Of a stretch of 64,000 nt of DNA, positions 1 to 9,236 are shown one piece after another (positions within the stretch are counted from its first letter, which is position 1; the number at the start of each line of letters is the position of its first letter). This stretch comes from Bacteroidota bacterium. GTDB taxonomy: Bacteria > Bacteroidota > Bacteroidia > Chitinophagales > BACL12. The notes beneath the pieces were generated by a model, which was not told the DNA's origin, made no database searches, and saw only the letters and a program-made list of their open reading frames with translations. Made by a program: the position numbers and the translations under genes. The stretch spans positions 496,001 to 560,000 of the forward strand of contig JADJJZ010000003.1 of NCBI GenBank assembly GCA_016706255.1, written 5' to 3'.

Positions 1-10
1 TCCCTTTAAT

Positions 11-1444
11 ATGTATAAAAGTAAAATGATTGAAATGCTCAGGCATTTCAGCACCAAAGAGCTTAGTCGGTTTTCCGATTACCTTGCTTCTCCCTTCTTC
101 AATAAAGACGAGGAGTTGTTGGTTTTTTATAACTACATCAAAAAATACGCACCTGAATTTGATTCAAAAAATATCGACAAGGATAAACTACTGGTAAAGG
201 GAATTCCCGGGCTTTCTATTACCGAGAAAAAAATTGGGTATATGATGAGCGATATTGTTGAACATTGCGAAAATTATATTCGTTACAACAACCATTTTGA
301 AGAAGATATTGAAGGGTATGTGCATTTGTTAAGCACATATAATAAATGGGGGACTGATAAATTATTTGAACAAACATTACGAGAAGCCAGAAATACGCTA
401 ACTAAAAACCCTTTCCGTAATGCCTCCTATTTTTTTAAAGAGTATTTATTACAAAGCGAGGTTAATTTATTTTTTGATCGCCAAAAAAAGCGCGCATATG
501 ATGCAAGTTTGCAGGAAGCAGCTAATTTCCTCGACTTATTTTATATTTCAACTAAATTAAAATATAGCTGCGAATTAATTAATCGTCAGAAACTGGTAGT
601 TACTGATTATAAATTACGTTTGCTGAAAGAAATATCTGATCACCTCGCTGAAAATAGTTATACTGAATATCCATCTATTACAATATATTATCAAATTTTG
701 ATGACATTTATTGATACGGATACTGATGTTCACTTTGAAGAATTAAAAAAACTACTGGATGAGCATACCGGAAAATTCCCTGCATCAGAAGCGAGAGATA
801 TGTATGCTTATGCTCAAAATTATGCGATTCGGAAAATAAATGCAGGCGAAAAAAGGTTTCTGCGTGAATATTTCGACCTGTCAAAATCAGCACTCGAAAA
901 AGAACTGTTATTGGTTGATGGAGATTTGTCGCCGTGGACCTATAAAAACCTTGTTATTACTGCATTACGCGTTGGTGAATTTGACTGGGCTGAACAATTT
1001 ATTCGCGATTACAAATCGAGCATCAACGAAAAATTCAGAAGTAACGCATATAGCTATAATCAGGGTGCGCTATTGTTTTTTAAAGGGCAATACGGGGAAG
1101 CTTTGCGTTTAATAAATCAGGTAGAATACACCGATATTTTTTATGCGCTCGATACCCGAACCATGCAAATTAAAATATATTATCAGTTGGATGAATGGGA
1201 TCCGATGCAAAGTGCTATTGAGGCATTTAAAGTTTATTTGCGCAGAAATAAAACACTAAGTGAAAATGTAAAGGTGTTATATAATAATTTCTTGAAATAT
1301 ACCGATAAACTTTCGCGACTTACAAAACGCGATAAGCCAAAACTGCTGGAATTAAAACAACGTATTGAAGAGTCGAAACAAGTTGCCGACCTGGGTTGGT
1401 TGCAACAAAAAGTGGATGAAAAATTGATAGACCCGAAGCGTTAA
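11..1444 (+). CDS. Conserved helical protein of unknown function
   Basis: A 477-residue protein with no signal peptide and no obvious membrane segment. It is rich in Leu, Tyr, Lys and Glu and looks almost wholly alpha-helical, with TPR-like helix pairs in the second half (about residues 230-420), so a scaffold or peptide-binding role is possible but not shown. I do not recognise a named family or catalytic motif. The frame is still open at the window edge, so the true start may lie upstream, although the ATG at position 11 is plausible. It converges on the sulfatase gene and shares a hairpin terminator with it. Confidence 0.75.
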   Translation: MYKSKMIEMLRHFSTKELSRFSDYLASPFFNKDEELLVFYNYIKKYAPEFDSKNIDKDKLLVKGIPGLSITEKKIGYMMSDIVEHCENYIRYNNHFEEDIEGYVHLLSTYNKWGTDKLFEQTLREARNTLTKNPFRNASYFFKEYLLQSEVNLFFDRQKKRAYDASLQEAANFLDLFYISTKLKYSCELINRQKLVVTDYKLRLLKEISDHLAENSYTEYPSITIYYQILMTFIDTDTDVHFEELKKLLDEHTGKFPASEARDMYAYAQNYAIRKINAGEKRFLREYFDLSKSALEKELLLVDGDLSPWTYKNLVITALRVGEFDWAEQFIRDYKSSINEKFRSNAYSYNQGALLFFKGQYGEALRLINQVEYTDIFYALDTRTMQIKIYYQLDEWDPMQSAIEAFKVYLRRNKTLSENVKVLYNNFLKYTDKLSRLTKRDKPKLLELKQRIEESKQVADLGWLQQKVDEKLIDPKR

Positions 1445-1482
1445 AAGCCCACTACATTTTTCAACATTTCTTTATAATAAAA

Positions 1483-1516
1483 AAGGCTGTCCACAAATGA
1501 ACAGCCTTAAATTTTT
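1483..1516. terminator. Bidirectional hairpin terminator
   Basis: An 8-bp perfect stem (AAGGCTGT / ACAGCCTT) with a 10-nt loop, followed by a T-rich run on the plus strand and by an A run that reads as T on the minus strand. It sits between the convergent ends of the helical protein and the sulfatase. Confidence 0.75.
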
Positions 1517-1530
1517 AATTCGTTTATAAA

Positions 1531-3543
1531 TTAACGCGCAACAATAAATTGCACCGTTAATATTTTATCGCCCTGTTTTAGCTGACCGAAATAATAACCT
1601 TGTTCCAATGTTTTTACATTGTAGGAAAATTCCAATCCACCGTATTCATCAATGGTAATCACGTCGGTTTGAATTACACGACCTGTGATATCTATAATAC
1701 TAAATGTTGCATCACCCGGATTAATATCCATCACCCTGAAATTAGCAAATTCGCTTGTTGGGTTAGGAAAAACACCTAACTGTTGAACATCAACAATTAT
1801 GTCTTCATCGGTAGCAATTCGGTCAAATTGTAAATAATTGGCACCTCCCGGTAAAAAAGAAGCAAGATGTGCTTTGGTAGCATCATAAGCAGGATCATCA
1901 GCAAGATTATCCCATTCATAAGGGTCAATATTTCTGTTTTTACCGATATGATATAATTCTTCCTGAAATACACTTAATGCTTCATTACAAGCCGGTGCAA
2001 CTGCACCATTAGTTTGGTAGCGGATATAATGCCACTCATCATCGCGCACACTATATTGCGGGAAGCAAAATCCTTCGTCGTAACCATGCAATTGTAATGC
2101 AGAAACTACCGGACGATCCCACGGAGTGTTTGGGTTGGCCAAAATTGGTAATAAACTTTTTCCATCTAAATAATCAGAGCCATCAGGGAAATGCGGAAAA
2201 GCAACACCTGCCATTTCTAATACTGTTGGCATAATATCTAAGTTACTAACCACACGTTTGGTAGTTTTTTTCGCAGGTGCGCGCATGTCGGCAATTACTA
2301 ATGGAATACGCACATCTGTTTCCCACATGGTGCCTTTACGCCAGTGCGTTTTTTCACCTAATGAGTATCCGTGATCACTGGTGATAATAAAAACGGTATT
2401 ATTAAATATTTCAGGGTGCGATTTTATTTCATTGTAAAAACGACCAATTTGTGCATCCATAAATTTAATTGATGCTAAATAGGCAATAATACCATTTGCA
2501 CGTTCTGATTCCTGAAGGATAAATAATTTTTCTGCATCCGTTAATCCAGCGCCAATAGGTGGTGGTGGAACTTCAGCCATCATAATATCGCCAAATTGTA
2601 AAAAGTCAGGATGTACATAGTCTTCCTCATTCAAAACTTTCCCAACTAAGTCGTCAGGTAATGCATAATAATCACTCCACAACGGATCCGGCTGCGGAGG
2701 CATTACTACACCGTTTGGTGGTGTTGCGCCTACAGGATCATTATATGGTTTGTTATACGGGTCCTGATAATAATCAGTATTATAAAATGGTAAAAAATAT
2801 TTTTCAGGAACGTAAAACGGTCCATGTGGACGTTTATATCCTACAGTGAGGAAAAATGGTTTATTACAATATGTTTCAGGATTATCAGCATAATCTTGTA
2901 TAAAAGAAATTGCAGAATCGGTGATAATATAATCTACCATTTCCGATTCAAGCGAATCTGGAATTGGTGTAAAGAAAAATCCATTAACACCATCATCATT
3001 TACACCACCGTAATCCAAAATAACATCCATATCGCCACCTTGTCCGTATGAAAATGCCTTGCTCCACGATAAATCTTTTTCGCAGGCAGGAACATTCGAT
3101 GTATCATAATCCGGCAAACCAACATAACAATGCATTACCTTGCTCAACATATAAGTATAGTATCCGCCACTGTCTTTTAATAACTCCGGCATCGTAAAAA
3201 TTGTTGGATTGCCATTTGCTACGGTAAAGTTTTTCCTGAAATTTTTACAGCCGATATCATCATTATTATACACTTTAGTATAGTAAGTGTCCTTACCTGT
3301 AATTAAACTGGTGCGGCTTGGTGCACATTTTGGTCCGGCGCAATATGCATTCAGGAAGGTAGTCCCCTTTTTTGCAATTTTTGCAATATTTGGGGTTTTG
3401 GTTTGAGGGTGCCCGTCGAAACCCTGAACGTAATCGTTAAGGTCATCGGCAATAATCAGCACAAAATTCGGTTGCGTGGGAGCCTGTGCTTTAGCCAGAA
3501 TCATCCCTGCGAGCAATAAAATAAATAATCCTGCTTTTTTCAT
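1531..3543 (-). CDS. Secreted sulfatase (iduronate-2-sulfatase-like) with T9SS sorting domain
   Basis: A formylglycine-dependent sulfatase of 670 residues. After a signal peptide (about residues 1-20) comes the metal site NFVLIIADDLND, then the sulfatase signature CAPSRTSL, in which Cys73 is the residue normally oxidised to formylglycine. A further conserved part, SDHGYSLGEK, lies in the second half. The last ~80 residues start with a GVFPNPTSE motif and form a T9SS type A sorting domain, so the enzyme is expected on the cell surface or outside the cell. The family removes sulfate esters from glycans or small organics; the substrate cannot be read here. No sulfatase-maturating enzyme is in the window. 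It is transcribed alone, downstream of the glycosyltransferase gene. Confidence 0.9.
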   Translation of the reverse strand: MKKAGLFILLLAGMILAKAQAPTQPNFVLIIADDLNDYVQGFDGHPQTKTPNIAKIAKKGTTFLNAYCAGPKCAPSRTSLITGKDTYYTKVYNNDDIGCKNFRKNFTVANGNPTIFTMPELLKDSGGYYTYMLSKVMHCYVGLPDYDTSNVPACEKDLSWSKAFSYGQGGDMDVILDYGGVNDDGVNGFFFTPIPDSLESEMVDYIITDSAISFIQDYADNPETYCNKPFFLTVGYKRPHGPFYVPEKYFLPFYNTDYYQDPYNKPYNDPVGATPPNGVVMPPQPDPLWSDYYALPDDLVGKVLNEEDYVHPDFLQFGDIMMAEVPPPPIGAGLTDAEKLFILQESERANGIIAYLASIKFMDAQIGRFYNEIKSHPEIFNNTVFIITSDHGYSLGEKTHWRKGTMWETDVRIPLVIADMRAPAKKTTKRVVSNLDIMPTVLEMAGVAFPHFPDGSDYLDGKSLLPILANPNTPWDRPVVSALQLHGYDEGFCFPQYSVRDDEWHYIRYQTNGAVAPACNEALSVFQEELYHIGKNRNIDPYEWDNLADDPAYDATKAHLASFLPGGANYLQFDRIATDEDIIVDVQQLGVFPNPTSEFANFRVMDINPGDATFSIIDITGRVIQTDVITIDEYGGLEFSYNVKTLEQGYYFGQLKQGDKILTVQFIVAR

Positions 3544-3627
3544 ATGTTTAATCGTGTGGTATTGATATGAGTAACTTAAACTAAAATTAGTTGTTTTCAG
3601 GCAAAAATAATTTTTTAAGGGGTAGAT

Positions 3628-5616
3628 TTAATTTCCCAGCGCCTTGATATTTGTTAAAACAACCTCTAAATCGTCGGTAACGCGGTAATCTCTGGCATAA
3701 ATAAAATTTACCCTGGCCATAATTGCAGGGTCGGTTACTGCAGCATTGCCACCGGTGACAGGAAACAATACACCTTTTTTCAAACGCGGTAACACAACCT
3801 GTCCGTTAGCAGTATTTGGAAAATAGCCCACCCAGGTTTTTTTGTTGAACAAAACACTGCCGATATTGGCAAAAAGTCCGCCTTTATTTTTAACAAAAAA
3901 TATAAGAATTGGTGATAGTAATAATGCTGTAAGTGCAACGATAATATCAAACCATTTTTTTGCTCTTTTGCTTTCCGGCAGGGTAATTTTGAGCTGTATG
4001 TCAACAGTATAAATATCACCTGCGGAATTTTTTGAATTACTTCCTATGATACTTAAACTCTGGTCCGGAATAATTTTAAAATCAATCTGCTGTCCAAGGC
4101 TTACCATGTGATTTATTATTTCCTGACTACTGATATCTTTTGCACAAAAAATAATTTCATTTGCTTTATATACCTGAATCAATTCGTTTAACATCGAAAT
4201 ATCACCAAGTTCAAGCGCATTATGACTTTTATTTTCTGAAGTGCGCACATAACCAATAATCTGATTACCTAATTGCAATTGATTTAATAACTGATGTGCT
4301 CGTTCGGTTTCATCGTCGTTTCCAACAATGAGAATTTTTTTCTCTGGTGTTTCTCCAAAGCGGAAATTCCGGTATTTGATAAAATGCATTACCGAACGCA
4401 TTGCAATCAATAAAGCAGTATTAAATGCTGCTCCGGCTATAATCATTCCTCTTGAAAAACGATAGGCTTCCGGTAAAAATCCGTAAACAGCTGCAATAAG
4501 AATCGTTCCCCAAAACATGCCTCTTACAATACGCGAAATATTTGTAGACCTATCGTAACCTCCGCTAACAAAAATGGATAATATCCATATAATAATATAC
4601 AACGGAATATTAACCAATAAATAGGTTAGGGGATATTGACCACCTTCGATATATTTAATATAATATTCCCAATATTCTTTAACCACATACATGCCGCCTA
4701 AAAAAACTAAGGCATCTAATAAAGGCATTGCGATTGCACGAATAAAGCGCATTGTAGTTGCTAAAAAAGCTCTGAAATAAATAGCGATATTCAATAAAAA
4801 TATAAATACACCTGCGCGTCGACCAACAAAATGTTTTTGAGCGAAAATAATCATCGCATTATAAAACATTTTTACATAATTAAAACTGGCTTTTTTTGTG
4901 CTTTCTCCTTTGTAGTGAATAATTCTTGTTTCCGGAAAATAATAGTTTTTATATCCGCCTTTTACAATCCGGTAACTTAAATCAATATCTTCGCCGTACA
5001 TAAAAAAGTCCTCATCCAGCCAGCCGATTTTATCCAGGGCTTCTTTTCTGATAAGCATAAATGCCCCGGCCAAAACATCAACCTCATGTGTTTCATTTTC
5101 ACTTAAAAAACCGAGATGATATTTGCCGAATATTTTCGATTTCGGAAACAAATTTGCCAATCCGAAAACCTTGTAAAACGCCACTTCCGGGCTAGGAAAA
5201 CCACGTTTGCTTTCTGGTAGAAAATTGCCTTTGCCGTCAATCATTTTAACGCCCAAGCCACCTGCATCAGGATGAGTATCCATAAAATGAATACATTTTT
5301 CAAACGTATCTTCTTCAACAACAGTATCCGGATTAAGCAGTAAAACATATTTGCCTTTTGCAATAGCAATACCCTGATTATTTGCTTTCGAAAATCCGCT
5401 ATTTTGCTGATTGGCAATTACAGATACGGGTGTATGCTGACCGGCTTGCTGAACAAATTTTTGGGTAATGAATTCTACACTGCCATCAACCGAATGATTA
5501 TCTATAATAATAATTTCTGCATCAATTTTAGCACAGGCTTTTAATGCCGATAAAACAGCTTGTTCAAGAAAATACTTGACATTATAATTAACAATAATTA
5601 CCGAAAGCTGGGTCAT
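3628..5616 (-). CDS. Family 2 glycosyltransferase fused to a polyprenyl-glycosylphosphotransferase-like membrane module
   Basis: The first ~230 residues are a GT-A fold family 2 glycosyltransferase (SVIIVNYN start, NPD at 95-97, GEDIDLSYR further on), as in rhamnosyl- or galactofuranosyl-type enzymes. After a short amphipathic stretch come about four membrane helices, a nucleotide-binding-like domain (KILIVGNDDE) and another membrane helix preceded by KRAKKWFDII. That order resembles the non-catalytic part of WbaP/EpsL-type glycosylphosphotransferases, but their C-terminal catalytic block looks degenerate and short. Probable role: building a cell-surface polysaccharide at the inner membrane. 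Its start overlaps the recR stop by four bases, so the two are probably translationally coupled. Confidence 0.85.
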   Translation of the reverse strand: MTQLSVIIVNYNVKYFLEQAVLSALKACAKIDAEIIIIDNHSVDGSVEFITQKFVQQAGQHTPVSVIANQQNSGFSKANNQGIAIAKGKYVLLLNPDTVVEEDTFEKCIHFMDTHPDAGGLGVKMIDGKGNFLPESKRGFPSPEVAFYKVFGLANLFPKSKIFGKYHLGFLSENETHEVDVLAGAFMLIRKEALDKIGWLDEDFFMYGEDIDLSYRIVKGGYKNYYFPETRIIHYKGESTKKASFNYVKMFYNAMIIFAQKHFVGRRAGVFIFLLNIAIYFRAFLATTMRFIRAIAMPLLDALVFLGGMYVVKEYWEYYIKYIEGGQYPLTYLLVNIPLYIIIWILSIFVSGGYDRSTNISRIVRGMFWGTILIAAVYGFLPEAYRFSRGMIIAGAAFNTALLIAMRSVMHFIKYRNFRFGETPEKKILIVGNDDETERAHQLLNQLQLGNQIIGYVRTSENKSHNALELGDISMLNELIQVYKANEIIFCAKDISSQEIINHMVSLGQQIDFKIIPDQSLSIIGSNSKNSAGDIYTVDIQLKITLPESKRAKKWFDIIVALTALLLSPILIFFVKNKGGLFANIGSVLFNKKTWVGYFPNTANGQVVLPRLKKGVLFPVTGGNAAVTDPAIMARVNFIYARDYRVTDDLEVVLTNIKALGN

Positions 5617-6239
5617 TCGTTTTGCATGTAATTTTCAAAAGGGCGTCGTGTTGCCAATGAACGCGCTAAAGTGAGTTCATCAGTATATTCCAATTCACCA
5701 CCAAAAGAAATACCTCTTGCAATGGTAGTGATTTTTAAATTTTTATTCGTAATTTTTTTTGTGATATAAAATACCGTTGTGTCTCCTTCGATATTTGGAT
5801 TAAGCGCCATAATTATTTCAGTGTAATTTCCTGAGTTCGCTTTGTCAATCAATTTATCTATAAACAGTTGCTCAGGGCCAACACCTTCCATTGGTGAAAT
5901 TACCCCACCTAATATATGATATTCACCAAAAAACTGATTCGTGCTTTCAATGGCAATTAAATCGCGCAAACTTTCAACCACACAAATTACTTTATGGTCG
6001 CGTTTGCCGTTGTTGCAAATGGTGCAGTTACTTCCGGCAATATCCGCAATATTATTACAATTGGGGCAAAAATAAATATCGGTTTTAAGTTTCAGAATGG
6101 CATTTGAAAATGCTTCAACATCTTCTTTTTTTTGTTTTAATAAATGCAGTACCAGCCGCAATGCCGTTTTTTTTCCGATGCCGGGCAATTTTGAAAATGC
6201 CGACACCGCTTGTTCCATCCATTGAGAAGGTAAATTCAC
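5613..6239 (-). CDS. recR: Recombination mediator RecR
   Basis: RecR works with RecO/RecF to load RecA at single-stranded gaps during recombinational repair. The protein has 208 residues, the usual length. It has the N-terminal helix-hairpin-helix (KLPGIGKKTALRLVLHLL), a four-Cys zinc finger (Cys58, Cys61, Cys72, Cys75) and a Toprim domain (VICVVESLRD; later GGVISPMEGVGP). The start MNLPSQWMEQAV fits the family. The gene overlaps the downstream glycosyltransferase by four bases. That partner has no evident link to repair, so the coupling probably reflects compact gene packing. Confidence 0.97.
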   Translation of the reverse strand: MNLPSQWMEQAVSAFSKLPGIGKKTALRLVLHLLKQKKEDVEAFSNAILKLKTDIYFCPNCNNIADIAGSNCTICNNGKRDHKVICVVESLRDLIAIESTNQFFGEYHILGGVISPMEGVGPEQLFIDKLIDKANSGNYTEIIMALNPNIEGDTTVFYITKKITNKNLKITTIARGISFGGELEYTDELTLARSLATRRPFENYMQNE

Positions 6240-6255
6240 GCTCGCCGTTAATTAA

Positions 6256-6975
6256 TTATTGAGAAACCTTTTTCCCGTTAATACTGATTACTTTACAATT
6301 TTCCAGTTTGTTGCCGTTTGCAACACCCTTCATAATAATTTTATCGCCCAACTTAACCATATTGGCATCAGCTACATTTTGCTCGAGGAAATAACATTTA
6401 ATTCCGAATGGGTCATTGTTTAAGCCTTTTAATGCAAAGTATGAACCTGCTTCAAAATCGTTTCCTGTTTCGCTTACTTCTCCTTCAATTTGTAACACAA
6501 GGTTATCATACTTTTTGCGGTAAACTTCTTCATCAGTTCTAAATTCTTGTGACATTGCTTCGGCAGACAATACGGCACTCACATCTGCTTCTACGATATC
6601 CACCACCATCGCTGATTTCAGCATGCGACTTCCGCCAACTATAAGCAGGGCGCTAATCACAAAAGAAGCAATGGTTAATGGAAAAGTTTTACTTTTTGAT
6701 TCATCTTGTGACATGAATCTTTGGTCACTCATTACCATATATCGTCCTGTTTCATACAAATGAAACACAATAGGCAGTGCGAAACGGCCTAACATAAAAG
6801 GCTCCCAGTTAGGCACCAGGTTGAACTTAATTATACCAAACACAGCTCCGGGAATCAATAGCCAGAAAGTGAGGAGTGTAACCCATCCCGCTGTGTTCTG
6901 ACCAAGATAGAATCTGTCGGCGCCGGCACTACCGCCTAAGAGTGCCAGTATTATGCTTGTCTTTTTTGATTTCAT
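6256..6975 (-). CDS. TM2-domain membrane protein with C-terminal OB-fold-like domain
   Basis: A membrane protein with an N-terminal TM2 domain (residues ~5-60: two hydrophobic helices around GGSAGADRFYLGQ, the typical TM2 DRFYLG motif). A third hydrophobic helix at ~105-125 is followed by ~115 soluble residues resembling the tRNA_anti-like OB fold (LVLQIEGEVSE...IIMKGVANG). The open frame extends 11 codons upstream, but the internal ATG at 6975 gives MKSKKTSIILALLGG, a normal TM2 start. Function unknown. It lies 16 bases upstream of recR on the same strand and could be the first gene of that operon. Confidence 0.8.
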   Translation of the reverse strand: MKSKKTSIILALLGGSAGADRFYLGQNTAGWVTLLTFWLLIPGAVFGIIKFNLVPNWEPFMLGRFALPIVFHLYETGRYMVMSDQRFMSQDESKSKTFPLTIASFVISALLIVGGSRMLKSAMVVDIVEADVSAVLSAEAMSQEFRTDEEVYRKKYDNLVLQIEGEVSETGNDFEAGSYFALKGLNNDPFGIKCYFLEQNVADANMVKLGDKIIMKGVANGNKLENCKVISINGKKVSQ

Positions 6976-7054
6976 TTCATTTATTGCTACCCACAAAAAT
7001 AGATACAATTGTATGATTTCGTGTAAAGGGCCAAATTTGTGACATTTTTAAAAA

Positions 7055-7078
7055 CCGCAAAAATGCCTATTTTTGTGG
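7055..7078 (+). promoter_or_regulatory. Hairpin overlapping a TAnnTTTG promoter element
   Basis: A 10-bp stem (one G-T pair) with a 4-nt loop lies between the divergent TM2 and DUF6089 genes. It contains TATTTTTG (7068-7075), which matches the Bacteroidota -7 element for the plus-strand gene starting at 7160. No good -33 partner is visible, so this is a weak promoter call. Confidence 0.35.
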
Positions 7079-7159
7079 CCGGAGTCAACGATTTATGATT
7101 TAAATACAGCATATTTGTATTGACAACAGCAGTCCATGACACCACCCAAGTTCAAGTTA

Positions 7160-8077
7160 ATGAAAAGAATTGTGCTATTCCTTTGTCTGGGATTAATGTG
7201 CTCGCATGCACGTGCTCAGCAATATATTGAGGTTGGCGTTTTTGGTGGTTTAAGCAACTACCAGGGCGACCTTGCTCCTGTGGCATTTGTGCCTAAGGAA
7301 ACCCACTCCGCATTTGGCGTATTTTACAAGTTTAATATTAATTACTGGATGGCCTTTAAAGGCAGTCTTTACAGCGGATTAATTTCCGGTAACGACGATA
7401 ACTCCACGGAAGAATGGAAACAACAGCGCAATTTGAGCTTCCAAACACCAATTCAGGAAGCATCTGTTTATTTTGAGTTATTCCTTAAAAAATACAACCC
7501 TAAATACAAGTGGAATATCATGTCGCCCTATATCTTTTTTGGCGTTTCCATGTTTCACTTTAACCCAAGAGCAAATTATGACGGTGTTTGGTACGACCTG
7601 CAACCACTTGGAACAGAAGGACAGGGCAATCCGGCTTACCCCGACCGTATACCATATAAACTAACGCAATATGGCTACCCAATGGGGTTTGGTATAAAGG
7701 GCTCCGTTACCAAATATTGGAACATCGGTCTGGAAATGGGCTACCGAAAAACAAAAACCGATTACCTCGATGATGTAAGCACAACCTACATCGCGAAAGA
7801 AATTTTATTAGCCGATAACGGTGACATTGCCTGGCAGTTATCAAACCGTACCGATGAAATGAATGGCGGAACCGAAGTGCTGAGAGATGATAAAAAGTAT
7901 CGCGGTGATGACACTAACAAAGATTGGTATATCTTTACAGGCGTAACCATCTCAAGAAACATAGAAGTAAAGGGATGGGAAAGCAGAAAATATAAAGCCA
8001 GCGATAATCCTAAGAAGCCGGGACTCAAAAAATCAAGGAAAAAGATGTCCTGTCCGGGGATTAACCAAAAGCTTTAA
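7160..8077 (+). CDS. DUF6089 (PorG-like) outer-membrane beta-barrel protein, copy 1
   Basis: After a signal peptide (MKRIVLFLCLGL...ARAQ) the mature protein begins QYIEVGVFGGLSNYQGDL, the typical opening of DUF6089 barrels. Alternating aromatic strands follow, with WYDLQPLGTEGQG in the middle and a basic tail. DUF6089 includes, as I recall, the T9SS component PorG, so a secretion or envelope role is possible; that link is inference. The internal ATG at 7160 is preferred over the upstream one at 7136 because it gives a clean signal peptide. The next gene is a paralogue sharing the WYDLQPLGTEGQG block and the TDYLDDVS segment. Confidence 0.8.
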   Translation: MKRIVLFLCLGLMCSHARAQQYIEVGVFGGLSNYQGDLAPVAFVPKETHSAFGVFYKFNINYWMAFKGSLYSGLISGNDDNSTEEWKQQRNLSFQTPIQEASVYFELFLKKYNPKYKWNIMSPYIFFGVSMFHFNPRANYDGVWYDLQPLGTEGQGNPAYPDRIPYKLTQYGYPMGFGIKGSVTKYWNIGLEMGYRKTKTDYLDDVSTTYIAKEILLADNGDIAWQLSNRTDEMNGGTEVLRDDKKYRGDDTNKDWYIFTGVTISRNIEVKGWESRKYKASDNPKKPGLKKSRKKMSCPGINQKL

Positions 8078-8116
8078 CCCGCTCAAAACCACACACTGTT
8101 GATTTTTTTCGACACC

Positions 8117-8140
8117 TGACACAATAAAAGTGTCATTTTT
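8117..8140 (+). terminator. Short hairpin with T-tract
   Basis: A 6-bp stem TGACAC/GTGTCA with a 7-nt A-rich loop, followed by five T. It lies 40 bases after the first DUF6089 gene. The stem is short, so it may be a weak terminator. Confidence 0.45.
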
Positions 8141-8167
8141 AAGTTAATATAACTGGTCAATTTTACC

Positions 8168-8194
8168 TTGTTATCCAACAAATCACTATTTTTG
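8168..8194 (+). promoter_or_regulatory. Candidate promoter for second DUF6089 gene
   Basis: TTG (8168-8170), then TATTTTTG (8187-8194) matching the TAnnTTTG element, 27 bases before the ATG at 8222. The 16-base spacing is shorter than the usual ~19, so support is moderate. Confidence 0.4.
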
Positions 8195-8221
8195 TTTAAA
8201 TTAAACAAACTCAAAGATCGG

Positions 8222-9121
8222 ATGAAGATAGTTCAACTCCTCGGTTTAATGTTTCTCTCTGGTACTATGCTTGCCCAGCAACCCTATTTTGAAGTGGGTT
8301 TGTTTGGTGGTGTAGCTAACTATTATGGTGATATGACCCATGACTATGTGGTGTTAAAGGAATCTCATCCTGCTTATGGTGGATTTATCAAATACAACAT
8401 GGATCCTAAAAAAGGATTCAAATTCAATATTTACAGCGGAACCGTTTCTGCTGCCGATAAAAACAGCGATCGCGCAAACCTCAATGCTCGTAACCTCAGT
8501 TTTACATCTAATGTTACTGAAGTAGCTTTTACTTTTGAATATAACTTTTTGGGTTATCGCCCTGTAGAATTCAAACAACGTATTTCACCATATGCATACG
8601 CAGGTTTGGCAGGATTTCATTTTAATCCGCAAGCATATTATGAAGGTGAATGGTACGATTTACAACCACTCGGAACCGAAGGTCAGGGAATGGAAATTTT
8701 CCCTTTCCGTGAAAAATATCGCTTATATGAATTTGCCATTCCTTTTGGGGTGGGATTTAAATTCGCGATGACTGAACGCTGGAACGTTGGTTTAGAATAC
8801 GGTGCAAGATGGACATTTACCGATTATCTGGATGATGTGAGCCGCACTTATGTTGATCGTAACTTATTAATTGAAGCAAACGGTATCGATTCATACAACC
8901 TTTCAAACCGAAGTGGCGAATATTTATTGGGTGAACCATTTGATTATCAAAACAACGACTGGAGAGGTGATCCTACCAACAATGATTGGTACATGTGGTT
9001 TGGTATAACACTCAGCCGAAATATGATTAAAGGTGTTGAAGAGGGTTTCAGAACATCAACAAAAGATATTCTTGGTTGCCCCGGCCCGCGTCATATTAAT
9101 AAAGTGAAGAAAAAAAGATAA
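8222..9121 (+). CDS. DUF6089 (PorG-like) outer-membrane beta-barrel protein, copy 2
   Basis: A paralogue of the preceding gene with the same layout: signal peptide (MKIVQLLGLMFLSGTMLAQ), opening YFEVGLFGGVANYYGDM, central WYDLQPLGTEGQG, TDYLDDVSRTY, then a basic end (NKVKKKR). Like copy 1 it should be a ~300-residue outer-membrane barrel. The open frame reaches back to 8168, but the ATG at 8222 starts the signal peptide. A hairpin between the copies suggests independent transcription rather than a simple operon. Function is inferred only from family likeness. Confidence 0.8.
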   Translation: MKIVQLLGLMFLSGTMLAQQPYFEVGLFGGVANYYGDMTHDYVVLKESHPAYGGFIKYNMDPKKGFKFNIYSGTVSAADKNSDRANLNARNLSFTSNVTEVAFTFEYNFLGYRPVEFKQRISPYAYAGLAGFHFNPQAYYEGEWYDLQPLGTEGQGMEIFPFREKYRLYEFAIPFGVGFKFAMTERWNVGLEYGARWTFTDYLDDVSRTYVDRNLLIEANGIDSYNLSNRSGEYLLGEPFDYQNNDWRGDPTNNDWYMWFGITLSRNMIKGVEEGFRTSTKDILGCPGPRHINKVKKKR

Positions 9122-9138
9122 TTTAATCTATAATATTT

Positions 9139-9173
9139 AAAACGGGAGCATCAATTGATCTCCCGTTTTTTTA
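9139..9173 (+). terminator. Rho-independent terminator
   Basis: A 10-bp perfect stem AAAACGGGAG / CTCCCGTTTT with an 11-nt loop, running into a T-tract. It lies directly after the second DUF6089 gene. Confidence 0.85.
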
Positions 9174-9236
9174 TGTTCATAACCCAATTACATTTATTGT
9201 AAAATAGATTTACTTTCGAGCCTTAAGCCATACACA

